Shown one piece after another: positions 37,006 through 45,330 of a DNA stretch of 64,000 nt. The notes beneath the pieces were generated by a model that saw only the letters and a list, made by a program, of their open reading frames with translations, was not told the origin of the DNA and did no database searches. Made by a program: the position numbers and the translations under genes. How positions within the stretch are numbered: position 1 is the first letter of the stretch; every line of letters begins with the position of its first letter. Source of the stretch: Portibacter lacus (GTDB taxonomy: Bacteria; Bacteroidota; Bacteroidia; Chitinophagales; Saprospiraceae); the NCBI RefSeq assembly GCF_021533215.1, contig NZ_JAJNKA010000004.1, positions 248,001-312,000 of the forward strand, read 5' to 3'.

Positions 37006-37104
37006 GTTTGCATTTAAAATCCAAATAACGCAAACAAATAATCAACATTTTTCAACTTATAAAATGCTGAGATTATTGATAAATTACATGAAAATCATGC
37101 AAAC
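37006..37104. promoter_or_regulatory. AT-rich divergent promoter gap with three GCAAAC half sites
   Basis: The gap 36970-37456 is long and AT-rich. It holds GTTTGC at 37006 and GCAAAC at 37030 as an inverted pair, and a third GCAAAC at 37099. No open frame or stable hairpin was seen in the rest. It probably contains both divergent promoters and an operator. The half sites are a weak signal in such AT-rich DNA. Confidence 0.3.
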
Positions 37105-37456
37105 AAACTTTCCTTAACTACTTCATTATAAATAAATAAAAATCATAACAAAATATACTATCAAATAATCTCAAAAAAATAGAAAAATTTATAGAATTAT
37201 ATTTGAAAGTTATTTGTTAACAAACAAGTTGGTCTTTATTAACTAAACATTTACATAAAACGCTAAAATCAGCCTTTAAATAAACTATAAAATTAAGTGC
37301 AAAATGCAAATTTTAGAGTTAGGAATGTCATTGAAAAGCATAATTATATTATATAAATTTCATTAAGTTTCTGAGGCTGTCATTTTGGCCATTATTAAAT
37401 TGCCATCCTTCGATACCGCTGGATGTTCTAACCACTACAAATCCACTATTCAAAAA

Positions 37457-38518
37457 ATGAATCTAAGAGACAATGTTAAGTCTGCGCAGAATAAAGTTGC
37501 TAAAGAAGCTAATGCTTTAAGTGAGCAAATGTTAGCATTACCCGTAGGAGAAATTTCAAGGTTGGCCCTCTTCGAAGATATTATCAATTTAGAAATTGGT
37601 GATACTTCATTAATGCGTGCTAAATCCTTGGAGCGACAATTCGATATTCGACAACTGTATATAAAATACGAAGGTAATAACCCCACAGGAACCCAAAAAG
37701 ATCGGATTGCTTTCGCACAGGTTTATGATGCGCTGCGTCGAGGTTACGATCGGATTGTACTAGCTACCTGCGGAAATTATGGCGTTGCCGTCTCTCTCGC
37801 AGCAAATCTAGCTCACCTGCAGTGTATGGTTTATATTCCTGCTGGCTATCACACCGATCGAATTGCAGAGATGGAATCCTTAGGCGCTGAAATTATAAGA
37901 GCAGAAGGGACGTATGAAGATGTCGTTCGTACTAGTTCTGAAGCAGCTTTAAAAAATGACTGGTATGACGCGAATCCTGGCGGTGAAAACACACCTATCC
38001 AGATTAATGCATATGCACAGATCGCATTTGAAATTTATGATGATCTGAGAGATGCGCCTAAATTTTGTGCAGTTCCAGTTTCGAATGGGACTTTATTCGC
38101 AGGAATTTACCGCGGATTTGTGAGTTTATATAAAAGAGGAAAAACCTCCAGAATTCCGCGCATGATTGCTGCTTCTTCTACTCACAAAAATCCAATTATT
38201 CACTCCTTTAGCAAGGGTTTTAAAACATGCGTAGACCTAGATCCTGCTAAAATAAAAGAAACCTCGATTAATGAGCCGCTGATCAACTGGCATAGTTTCG
38301 ATGGTGAAGAAGCCTTACAAGCCCTTTATGAGTCCAATGGTCTAGCTTATCATATTTCAGACAAAGCGATGAAAGAAATGAGCGCTTTATTACTTAAAGT
38401 AGAAGGTTCTAAAATTCTGCCAGCGTCTACTGCAGGACTCATTGGATTGTTAAAAGCTAACGAAGAATTTGAACTAGAACCTGATAGATTTGTTGCAGTG
38501 TTAACAGCTCGTGATTAA
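37457..38518 (+). CDS. threonine-synthase-like PLP-dependent enzyme
   Basis: A 353-aa fold-type II PLP enzyme from the ATG at 37457; an in-frame TTG at 37385 would add 24 residues with no clear ribosome site. The Schiff-base Lys lies in NPTGTQKDR near residue 80. The phosphate loop is at ATCGNYGVAVSLAANLA, and the substrate-side segment reads ANPGGENTPIQINAYAQIAFEI. It ends at SKILPASTAGLIGLL. The family converts O-phosphohomoserine or deaminates Thr/Ser. It is divergent from the DgcN/DgcA pair, so a linked amino-acid function is possible. Confidence 0.82.
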   Translation: MNLRDNVKSAQNKVAKEANALSEQMLALPVGEISRLALFEDIINLEIGDTSLMRAKSLERQFDIRQLYIKYEGNNPTGTQKDRIAFAQVYDALRRGYDRIVLATCGNYGVAVSLAANLAHLQCMVYIPAGYHTDRIAEMESLGAEIIRAEGTYEDVVRTSSEAALKNDWYDANPGGENTPIQINAYAQIAFEIYDDLRDAPKFCAVPVSNGTLFAGIYRGFVSLYKRGKTSRIPRMIAASSTHKNPIIHSFSKGFKTCVDLDPAKIKETSINEPLINWHSFDGEEALQALYESNGLAYHISDKAMKEMSALLLKVEGSKILPASTAGLIGLLKANEEFELEPDRFVAVLTARD

Positions 38519-38697
38519 TTAAGAAATAATTTTCGGTAAAAAAGGATGTAGACTTAGCGAAGTGGAATCTAAATTTTAGATTTTCTAGCTGAAATTGAAC
38601 GCTTAAAACCTAGATACTTATTGTGCGCTGCATTATATATTTTTAAAAAAAATGTCAATTTTAAAAACTTTTCATCCTACTTATCAATTCTACTTCC

Positions 38698-41052
38698 ATG
38701 AAAAAACTGCTTCTCACTCTTAGTCTATCTTGCTTTTGGTTACTAAGCTTTGCTCAACTTAAAGTTGAAATTTATGGCGTCATCTCTGATAGCCAAACTG
38801 GCGAAACTTTAATCGGAGCCAATATCGTCGTAGAAAATACTGGCGGAGGTACGACTACTGATTTAGATGGGAAATTCCAACTCTCTCTAGAACCAGGAAC
38901 TTATAATATTACTGCCAGTTATCTAGGATATGAAAGCTACACTAGATCTAATTTCCTTGTTCAGTCACAAGGTAACTCAGACCTAAATATTGAGTTGAAT
39001 GCAGCAGGAACTTTACTGGACAATGTTGAAATTACGGCTAGTCCCTTTGCTCGTTCTTTAGAATCACCACTTTCCTTACAGAAATTATCTCCTGAAGAAT
39101 TAAAGACCTATCCCGGTGGTAATAATGACATTGCGAAAGTGGTTCAAAGTCTTCCGGGAATCAGTGGTTCTATCGGTGGATTCAGAAATGATATCATCAT
39201 CAGAGGTGGTGCGCCGAATGAAAATGTTTATTATCTAGACGGAATAGAAATCCCGAATATTAATCACTTCAGCACGCAAGGAAGTGCGGGTGGACCTGCA
39301 GGTTTGCTGAATGTTTCTTTTATCGAAGGTGTAGAATTATCTGCTTCTTCTTTCGGAGCCAAGTATGATAATCCGCTTTCAGGTGTTCTTCAGTTCGATC
39401 AGAGATCGGGTAATAAACGGAAGTTCCAGACTAATTTCAGAGTTAGCGCAAGTGAAGCAGCAGCAACAATAGAAGGTCCACTGTTCAAAGGCGATAAAGA
39501 AGAGTCCAATACAACATTTTTATTTTCACTGAGACGATCTTACCTTCAGTTGCTTTTCCAATTAATCGGTCTTCCGATTCGACCGTCTTACTGGGATTAC
39601 CAATATAAATTTGACCATAAAATAGATGAATACAATTCGCTCATTTTTACTGGAATAGGTGCTATCGATGATTTTACGTTAAAAGCCCCAGATGATTTTA
39701 CTCCCGAACAACAAGCAACTTTAGAACAAGTGCCTTTAATCGAGCAATATTCTGTAAGTACTGGATTAATTTGGAAACGCAGAAGACAAGATGGAAAAGG
39801 AATCTATAATACGGCGTTCAGTTTTAATCGATTAAGAAACCAATTTTCAGGCTACGAGGACAACGAAAACCAAGTGGGACTAAATTACCAAACGTTCAGT
39901 CGGGAAACGGAATTTAAATTAAGACCTACCTACACGCATTTTATAAATAACTGGTCGATCTCAACTGGTTTTAATGTTATTTCTTCTAAGTACACTAATA
40001 AAACCCAAAACTTCCTGCAGGACATTAATTATGAAGCGGGAATTAATTTCGTAAAATATGGATTATTCGTGCAAGCTGCCAAGGCTAACATTTGGGATCG
40101 ATTAGATTTTACGGTTGGGATTAGAAGTGATGCGAATACATTCACCGAAGAATCAAACCAATTGCTAAAAACGCTTTCTCCAAGAGCTGGAGTTTCTGTC
40201 CGATTAGATAAAAATGATTCCTGGAGATGGAATGCTACTGTCGGTTCTTATTATAAAATTGCGCCGTATACGATACTAGGATTCCAAGATAATAGTGGCA
40301 ACTTATTAAATAAAGATGCGAAGTACATTAACAGTATACACTTCGTAACTGGTCTTGCTCACTATCCATATCCATCACTAAAATTCAGTGTGGAAGGGTT
40401 CTATAAATTGTATAATAACTATCCGATCTCTATCAAAGACGGAGTATCTCTTGCTAATCAAGGTGGTGATTTCTCTATTCTCGGAGATGAGGATATCATA
40501 TCATCAGGAAAGGGACGAACATATGGAGGCGAGTTTTTGGTGCAGCAAAAATTATTCAAAGGAATATATGCGATTCTAGCCTACACCTATTTTCACAGCG
40601 AGTTTGCGGATATCACCGGTGAATTTAAGCCAAGCGCATGGGATAGCAGACACCTACTATCATTTACAGGTGGATGGAAATTCGGAAACAACTACGAACT
40701 TAGTGTTAGAAGTCGACTAGTAGGTCAGACACCTTATGCACCTGTAGATTTAGAAAGAACACTTGATGAATATCCACTGACGATTCTAGATTATGATCAA
40801 CTCGGAGCTAATAATCTGGAACCCTTCTATCAGACCGATATCCGATTTGATAAAAAATGGAATGCTAAGATGTTCGCGCTTAACTTATATTTCGAAGTCC
40901 AAAATGTGTTCGGACAAGCCGTCCCTACTCCACCATCCTATGGATTAGACAGAAATGAAATTGGCGAAATTATTCTACCGAGTTCTTTGATTTTACTTCC
41001 TGAATCACAAGGGATCGTCTTACCAAGTATCGGTATTGTATTGGATTTCTAG
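38698..41052 (+). CDS. TonB-dependent receptor with carboxypeptidase-regulatory-like domain
   Basis: A 784-aa outer-membrane receptor. A signal peptide (about 1-20) is followed by a CarboxypepD_reg-like domain (about 24-105, ISDSQTGETLIGANIVVENTGG). The plug domain covers about 110-230, with LSPEELKTYPGGNNDIAKVVQSLPG and IIIRGGAPNENVYYLDGIEIP. The 22-strand barrel follows, ending with VLDF, a terminal aromatic. No SusD partner is beside it, so it is probably a single-component importer for a siderophore, vitamin or peptide. The substrate is unknown. A 179-bp AT-rich leader precedes it. Confidence 0.9.
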   Translation: MKKLLLTLSLSCFWLLSFAQLKVEIYGVISDSQTGETLIGANIVVENTGGGTTTDLDGKFQLSLEPGTYNITASYLGYESYTRSNFLVQSQGNSDLNIELNAAGTLLDNVEITASPFARSLESPLSLQKLSPEELKTYPGGNNDIAKVVQSLPGISGSIGGFRNDIIIRGGAPNENVYYLDGIEIPNINHFSTQGSAGGPAGLLNVSFIEGVELSASSFGAKYDNPLSGVLQFDQRSGNKRKFQTNFRVSASEAAATIEGPLFKGDKEESNTTFLFSLRRSYLQLLFQLIGLPIRPSYWDYQYKFDHKIDEYNSLIFTGIGAIDDFTLKAPDDFTPEQQATLEQVPLIEQYSVSTGLIWKRRRQDGKGIYNTAFSFNRLRNQFSGYEDNENQVGLNYQTFSRETEFKLRPTYTHFINNWSISTGFNVISSKYTNKTQNFLQDINYEAGINFVKYGLFVQAAKANIWDRLDFTVGIRSDANTFTEESNQLLKTLSPRAGVSVRLDKNDSWRWNATVGSYYKIAPYTILGFQDNSGNLLNKDAKYINSIHFVTGLAHYPYPSLKFSVEGFYKLYNNYPISIKDGVSLANQGGDFSILGDEDIISSGKGRTYGGEFLVQQKLFKGIYAILAYTYFHSEFADITGEFKPSAWDSRHLLSFTGGWKFGNNYELSVRSRLVGQTPYAPVDLERTLDEYPLTILDYDQLGANNLEPFYQTDIRFDKKWNAKMFALNLYFEVQNVFGQAVPTPPSYGLDRNEIGEIILPSSLILLPESQGIVLPSIGIVLDF

Positions 41053-41091
41053 AAATCCTTCTTTCCCGTGCGGAGATGACTGCTGGCAAAT

Positions 41092-41580
41092 TTAGTCTAC
41101 AATATTCTTTTTAATCATTTTTTGGACAAAGACGTTGTTCGGAATGGTAATCTGTTCTCCTTCTTTGGTTTTCAGAATAACGAAAAAGAGGCTGATATCA
41201 CTGACTCTTCCTTCTACTTGAAAATCTTTGTCTATGATGGAAATGGTGTTATCCAACTTAACCGGATGATTAAAAAATATAATAATTCCAGAAGTAATGT
41301 TCGACAGTATGGACCATTGGGCGACTAAGGCAATTCCCAATACCGTCAATACAGAACCAATAAAAATCGCTAACTCTGAGTGATCAACACCCCAAATAAT
41401 TAAGATGAGTATAAGGATGATTAGTATGGCAATTAGGTGGAAGGCTTTTTTGATAATCTTACCTCTGGTCTTTTGCATCAAATGCATTTCTACTCTTCGG
41501 TCTATTGCTTTACTAGACAGGATACGCAACAGGAAATAAACCGCAACTGCAACAATTGTTTCAATTATTTTAACATCCAT
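41092..41580 (-). CDS. short MscS-type mechanosensitive channel
   Basis: A 162-aa inner-membrane protein with two or three N-terminal helices (about 5-22, 45-68 and 70-90). The MscS pore helix and beta domain follow: SVLTVLGIALVAQWSILSN, then IIIFFNHPVKLDN, GRVSDISLFFVILKTKEGEQITIPNN. E. coli MscS is 286 aa; this protein lacks most of the C-terminal cytoplasmic cage. It probably guards against osmotic downshock. It is convergent with the TonB receptor gene. The 223 bp upstream hold no other gene. Confidence 0.85.
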   Translation of the reverse strand: MDVKIIETIVAVAVYFLLRILSSKAIDRRVEMHLMQKTRGKIIKKAFHLIAILIILILILIIWGVDHSELAIFIGSVLTVLGIALVAQWSILSNITSGIIIFFNHPVKLDNTISIIDKDFQVEGRVSDISLFFVILKTKEGEQITIPNNVFVQKMIKKNIVD

Positions 41581-41803
41581 TGATTTTCCTATTTTACACC
41601 ATAATAGACATGCATAAAATACAATCTAAATTTGGCCCACTAGTTTGAAAAAATGATATTTCTAATAAAGCATTTCATTCTTTAAAATAACGAAATCAAA
41701 TTGACATTCTACACACGGCTTGGAATAATAATTTTTCTTGATCATAGACTCATATTAGCTAGTCTTCAGTAATTCCATAAACCATATTTCACTTTCTCTC
41801 CTA

Positions 41804-42607
41804 TCAAACCACAAAGAATTTCTTAAACACATTGTTCTTACTCTTCGACCAGATCAAGGGCGCTTTTCCTTCTAAAAGTCTAGCATTGACCTCCTTCAAA
41901 ATTTCCAGATGGCACTGATAAGGAACTTGATTACTCGGTTCGATTACCCATTCTGATTTCGTGGGTATATAATATTCAGCATCTGCAAATTCAGGGTCAT
42001 TAAATTCAGCAAACCGCAACCAAAAACCCACCACACAATCGTGGTTAAGTCCTCCGATCTTGATTTCTGAATTAAGGTAAGGCATAAATAATTGACCCTT
42101 AAAACAGCATTGATGCACTAAGTCTAGGTGATCGATATTTCTTTCAAGTAACGCTTGTGCACCGGCTTCGGTGTGCAATAATGGAAATTGTATTTTTTTA
42201 ATCTTTTCCAATTTCGTAACGAACTTATCTCGCCGATTAGGACCAATTAATCGATGTAAAGGTTCAGCAACTGCGGGATCGACAATGTAGAACTTATAGG
42301 TCAATTCTACGTGAATTAATTGGTTACGTTTTCTATCTTTTAAAATGAAATCAATTTCTCCAACAGTCCTTATTTCATCACAGATGGGAAGATTGTGCAG
42401 CATCACATCGAAGTTTGGAGAATGCGTCACTAATTGCATAAATACATATTCTATCTGATGCCCTAGGCGTATATTTCTCGGAATGACAGCTGGCTGGAAA
42501 GATTCCATATCCAAATCGGGAAAATCAAATTGCTCAATGTCGAATAGATTATCTTCCCATAGTGGCGGCGTATTTAAAAATCCAATACATTGTTCTTTTA
42601 TCATCAA
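41804..42607 (-). CDS. DUF1853 family protein
   Basis: A 267-aa cytoplasmic protein matching DUF1853. The RNIRLGHQIEYVFMQLVTHSPNFDVM helix is followed by VGEIDFILKDRKRNQLIHVELTYKFYI. The acidic E-I-D-F and V-E-L-T-Y-K pattern resembles a PD-(D/E)xK nuclease core (E...D...ExK), but no activity is established for the family. It stands alone. The 367-bp gap 42608-42974 downstream in coordinate terms holds only short repeats. Confidence 0.85.
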   Translation of the reverse strand: MMIKEQCIGFLNTPPLWEDNLFDIEQFDFPDLDMESFQPAVIPRNIRLGHQIEYVFMQLVTHSPNFDVMLHNLPICDEIRTVGEIDFILKDRKRNQLIHVELTYKFYIVDPAVAEPLHRLIGPNRRDKFVTKLEKIKKIQFPLLHTEAGAQALLERNIDHLDLVHQCCFKGQLFMPYLNSEIKIGGLNHDCVVGFWLRFAEFNDPEFADAEYYIPTKSEWVIEPSNQVPYQCHLEILKEVNARLLEGKAPLIWSKSKNNVFKKFFVV

Positions 42608-42848
42608 TCACTAAGGTAAAAGAATGAAAGCGCTTTTTCCAATCTAATTGACGGCAAAGGGGATAACAAAGTTTCCATGGCAGCCTATCAAAGAAATTAA
42701 CTACATATTACATGCAGGAATTCATTTGTTAATGCGATGCAAACTACATGTTAACAATTGATAATGATTGCAATTAACTGAACTATCGAAATATCTTTAA
42801 TTCATATTCTAGAATTACCATATTAAATATCTCGGCTCTATTAGCATT

Positions 42849-42911
42849 ATAGTCTAATGAATATATGACTATGCTAACTGTAGATCCACCTCATTTCAGG
42901 CATAGTCTAAT
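42849..42911. promoter_or_regulatory. ATAGTC repeats before the exported peptidase-like gene
   Basis: ATAGTCTAAT occurs at 42849-42858 and again at 42902-42911. The reverse complement GACTATG lies between them at 42867. It forms inverted pairs with both copies. This sits 64-126 bp before the ATG at 42975 and is the only structured sequence seen in the gap 42608-42974. Confidence 0.35.
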
Positions 42912-42974
42912 ACACTTTTCCGCAACGGAAGGTAGTACTTCTATGGCTATTTCCTAACCAATAAAACGTAATCA

Positions 42975-44150
42975 ATGAAAAATACACTGATTCTACTAGC
43001 ACTGCTATTTTGTGTAAATACCGCAAATACTCAATCTTCCACGCTAGAAATAATACCAGAAATTAGACTGCCAAAGGACAGCATCAAAAGTGAACAATTA
43101 ATCACTTCACTGAATCAATTTTTAATCGCAGCCCAAGCCAATGCGCGTGAAAATGATTGGGTATATCCACCAGAATATTTACAGACCTCCCTATTATTAG
43201 ACGAAATAGTTGGCATTCAAAATGATGATGATAGCAAGAATACGAATACCTACCAACCTGTGCTTATCGACTTAAGCTCACTCTCTGAAAATCAATATTT
43301 TATTCAGATTTCCTATGTCAGTAAGGCGGATCAGAAATTGAAAGCCATTATAGAATTGATCGCACACAAAGCCGATAAATCATTCTTGTTTTCCTCTCCA
43401 TTGAATCGAAATACTAAAGACTGGAACACCATCTCAATTGATAATTACACCTTCCATTATCAAGGAACAATCAATGTTGAGAAATCAAAGGAATACATTA
43501 AGCAATCTAAATTCCATGATGCGAATCTCGAGATCAAATCCAAAGAGGTAACCTTCTACTTACTAGATGATGGTCTAAGGACGCAGCCGTATTTGGGACT
43601 ACCATTTAGATTAGGATACAATGGCATAGCTGGGAGGATGAGTTGGAGCGTAATCAACGAAAATCAAGATATCTATCTTGTCCATAAATCATACTTGTCC
43701 GAATTTGATCCACATGATTTATGGCATGCACGCTTAAGACAAGTAACGCCAAGAAATAAAGTTAATCACGCCGTGGACGAAGGAATTGCAACATTGTACG
43801 GAGGTAGTTGGGGTTTTAACTGGAAGGAAATGTTTATTGCATTTCAAGATCAATTAAAATTTAATGAATCCACAGACTGGCTGAAATTGAAAGCAGAAAA
43901 AGCGGCATTTATCACAGATGGTCATCGAAATCCTAGTGATTTTATGATCAATGCACTATTTGTTAAAAAAATTGAGACAGAAAAAGGTTTTTCGGCAGTA
44001 ATGGACTTGCTATTTGCTAAAGAAGAAGAGGCATATTTAAAGAAACTAGATGAGTTAACTGGAATTAATATGGGCAATTATAATCAAGAGGTTTGGAAAT
44101 TGGTCAAGCAAGAATTAGAAGTATTGAAAATAGGCGAACACATCAATTAA
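42975..44150 (+). CDS. exported metallopeptidase-like protein with variant HDxxH motif
   Basis: A 391-aa protein with a signal peptide (about 1-19, ending NTQ). The central part carries HDLWH at 247-251 and, 18 residues on, Glu269 in HAVDEGIATLYGG. In gluzincin peptidases the pattern is HExxH plus a downstream Glu in an EG(I/L)A context. Here the catalytic Glu of HExxH is replaced by Asp, so activity may be reduced or lost. The N-terminal half (about 20-190) is not recognised. It is followed by 130 bp of intergenic DNA before the MerR gene. The family assignment is by eye. Confidence 0.6.
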   Translation: MKNTLILLALLFCVNTANTQSSTLEIIPEIRLPKDSIKSEQLITSLNQFLIAAQANARENDWVYPPEYLQTSLLLDEIVGIQNDDDSKNTNTYQPVLIDLSSLSENQYFIQISYVSKADQKLKAIIELIAHKADKSFLFSSPLNRNTKDWNTISIDNYTFHYQGTINVEKSKEYIKQSKFHDANLEIKSKEVTFYLLDDGLRTQPYLGLPFRLGYNGIAGRMSWSVINENQDIYLVHKSYLSEFDPHDLWHARLRQVTPRNKVNHAVDEGIATLYGGSWGFNWKEMFIAFQDQLKFNESTDWLKLKAEKAAFITDGHRNPSDFMINALFVKKIETEKGFSAVMDLLFAKEEEAYLKKLDELTGINMGNYNQEVWKLVKQELEVLKIGEHIN

Positions 44151-44280
44151 AAGAATAAGCGAACAATGGGTGAATTTCATCGTAAACCGAAAATCAAATA
44201 TTGAGCTAAAAGAAGCAAATATATAACCTATGTGCAGAGGAAATGGCAATAACATTACCACTAATTAAGAGAAGTGACCA

Positions 44281-45153
44281 TTAGTTCTTTTCAAGAAAAG
44301 AAATAAAGTCATATGGACTTGGGAGATATTTCATAGAAGAGTAATCTGGAATAGACTCCACCACAGTCTTGCTTCCTGAAATTAAGATGCTAATGTTGCC
44401 ATTCCTTTGTGCAAATTCAGTCAATTTAGCTTGTTCCGCTGGATTAAGAATCGTAAAAGTGGTGAAAAGTGTTTCCGCCTTAGTTTGAATTAATATAGGT
44501 TCAAGATCTGCTGCAGGCACTCTAATACCCAGATAAATAACCTTCCACCCTGCTTGTTTTGCTAAATAATATGCCAATAGTAACGCCAGTTCATGATCGT
44601 CGCCCTCTAACAAAAACATAACGATGGTTTGAGCATTATCTTTTGGAGAAGCTAAGATATCTGTGAGTGCGATCAGTTTTTGACGAATGAGATTACTGAT
44701 AAAATGCTCATGAGCCGGATTTGCTTTATTATATACCCACATGCCACCAAGCAAATTCAAAAAAGGATAAAAAACCTTTGTAAACCCTTCTAATACACCT
44801 ATTGATTCTACGGTCTGGTCGAAAATTCTATTAAATAATGCCTCATCAAAATTAAGCATTGCTAAAACCAGGGCCTGTATTTTATCTGATTCGATTTCTG
44901 TTGATTGATTGAAGACCGCTTCTACCTCCCAATTTATTTCGTCTAATTCTAAGTTGGCAATTGTTGAAATTCTAAATCCATTTTGCAAAAGAATAGAAGT
45001 TTTCAATAAAATTTTTAATTGTTCTTCGGTGTAATATCTAAACTTAGATTCCTTTCTTTTTGCTTTAATGAAATCATATCTCCTTTCCCAAACCCTCAGC
45101 GTATGAGCCTGAATTCCAGTCAATTGAGTTACTTGAGACATTGTGTATTTCAT
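44281..45153 (-). CDS. CarH/LitR-like MerR-family regulator with B12-binding-type C-terminal domain
   Basis: A 290-aa regulator. Residues 1-70 form a MerR winged helix (TQLTGIQAHTLRVWERRYDF). About 85-165 is a helical domain with Trp139 followed nine residues later by Glu149-His150 (W-x9-EH). About 172-290 is a cobalamin-binding-like Rossmann domain with DxH at Asp185-His187. In CarH these features bind adenosylcobalamin and sense light. Here the Gly after DxHxx is Ala190, the residue after the Trp is Val rather than His, and the later GG motif is GS. It may be a light sensor or a B12-independent relative. It is divergent from the fasciclin gene. Confidence 0.75.
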   Translation of the reverse strand: MKYTMSQVTQLTGIQAHTLRVWERRYDFIKAKRKESKFRYYTEEQLKILLKTSILLQNGFRISTIANLELDEINWEVEAVFNQSTEIESDKIQALVLAMLNFDEALFNRIFDQTVESIGVLEGFTKVFYPFLNLLGGMWVYNKANPAHEHFISNLIRQKLIALTDILASPKDNAQTIVMFLLEGDDHELALLLAYYLAKQAGWKVIYLGIRVPAADLEPILIQTKAETLFTTFTILNPAEQAKLTEFAQRNGNISILISGSKTVVESIPDYSSMKYLPSPYDFISFLEKN

Positions 45154-45243
45154 AAAAGCATCTCTTAGTTTATTAATATTTACTTATTAAAATCAGGTGT
45201 TAAGGTAGTGTTTTATAAAGATAAATATAAAATATTTATTTTT

Positions 45244-45307
45244 TTGTTCAATTTCCAATGAACAAATATTGAACAAGAAGCGTTAACTAGAAAATCATTT
45301 TGTTCAA
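45244..45307. promoter_or_regulatory. TTGAACAA octamer cluster in the MerR/fasciclin divergent promoter
   Basis: TTGTTCAA at 45244-45251, ATGAACAA at 45258-45265, TTGAACAA at 45269-45276 and TTGTTCAA at 45300-45307. The middle two are direct repeats with an 11-bp period, the phasing known for CarH operators. The first two form an inverted pair. The cluster lies 24-94 bp before the fasciclin ATG. Confidence 0.6.
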
Positions 45308-45330
45308 CTTTTAAACATAAAACTTTAGAC

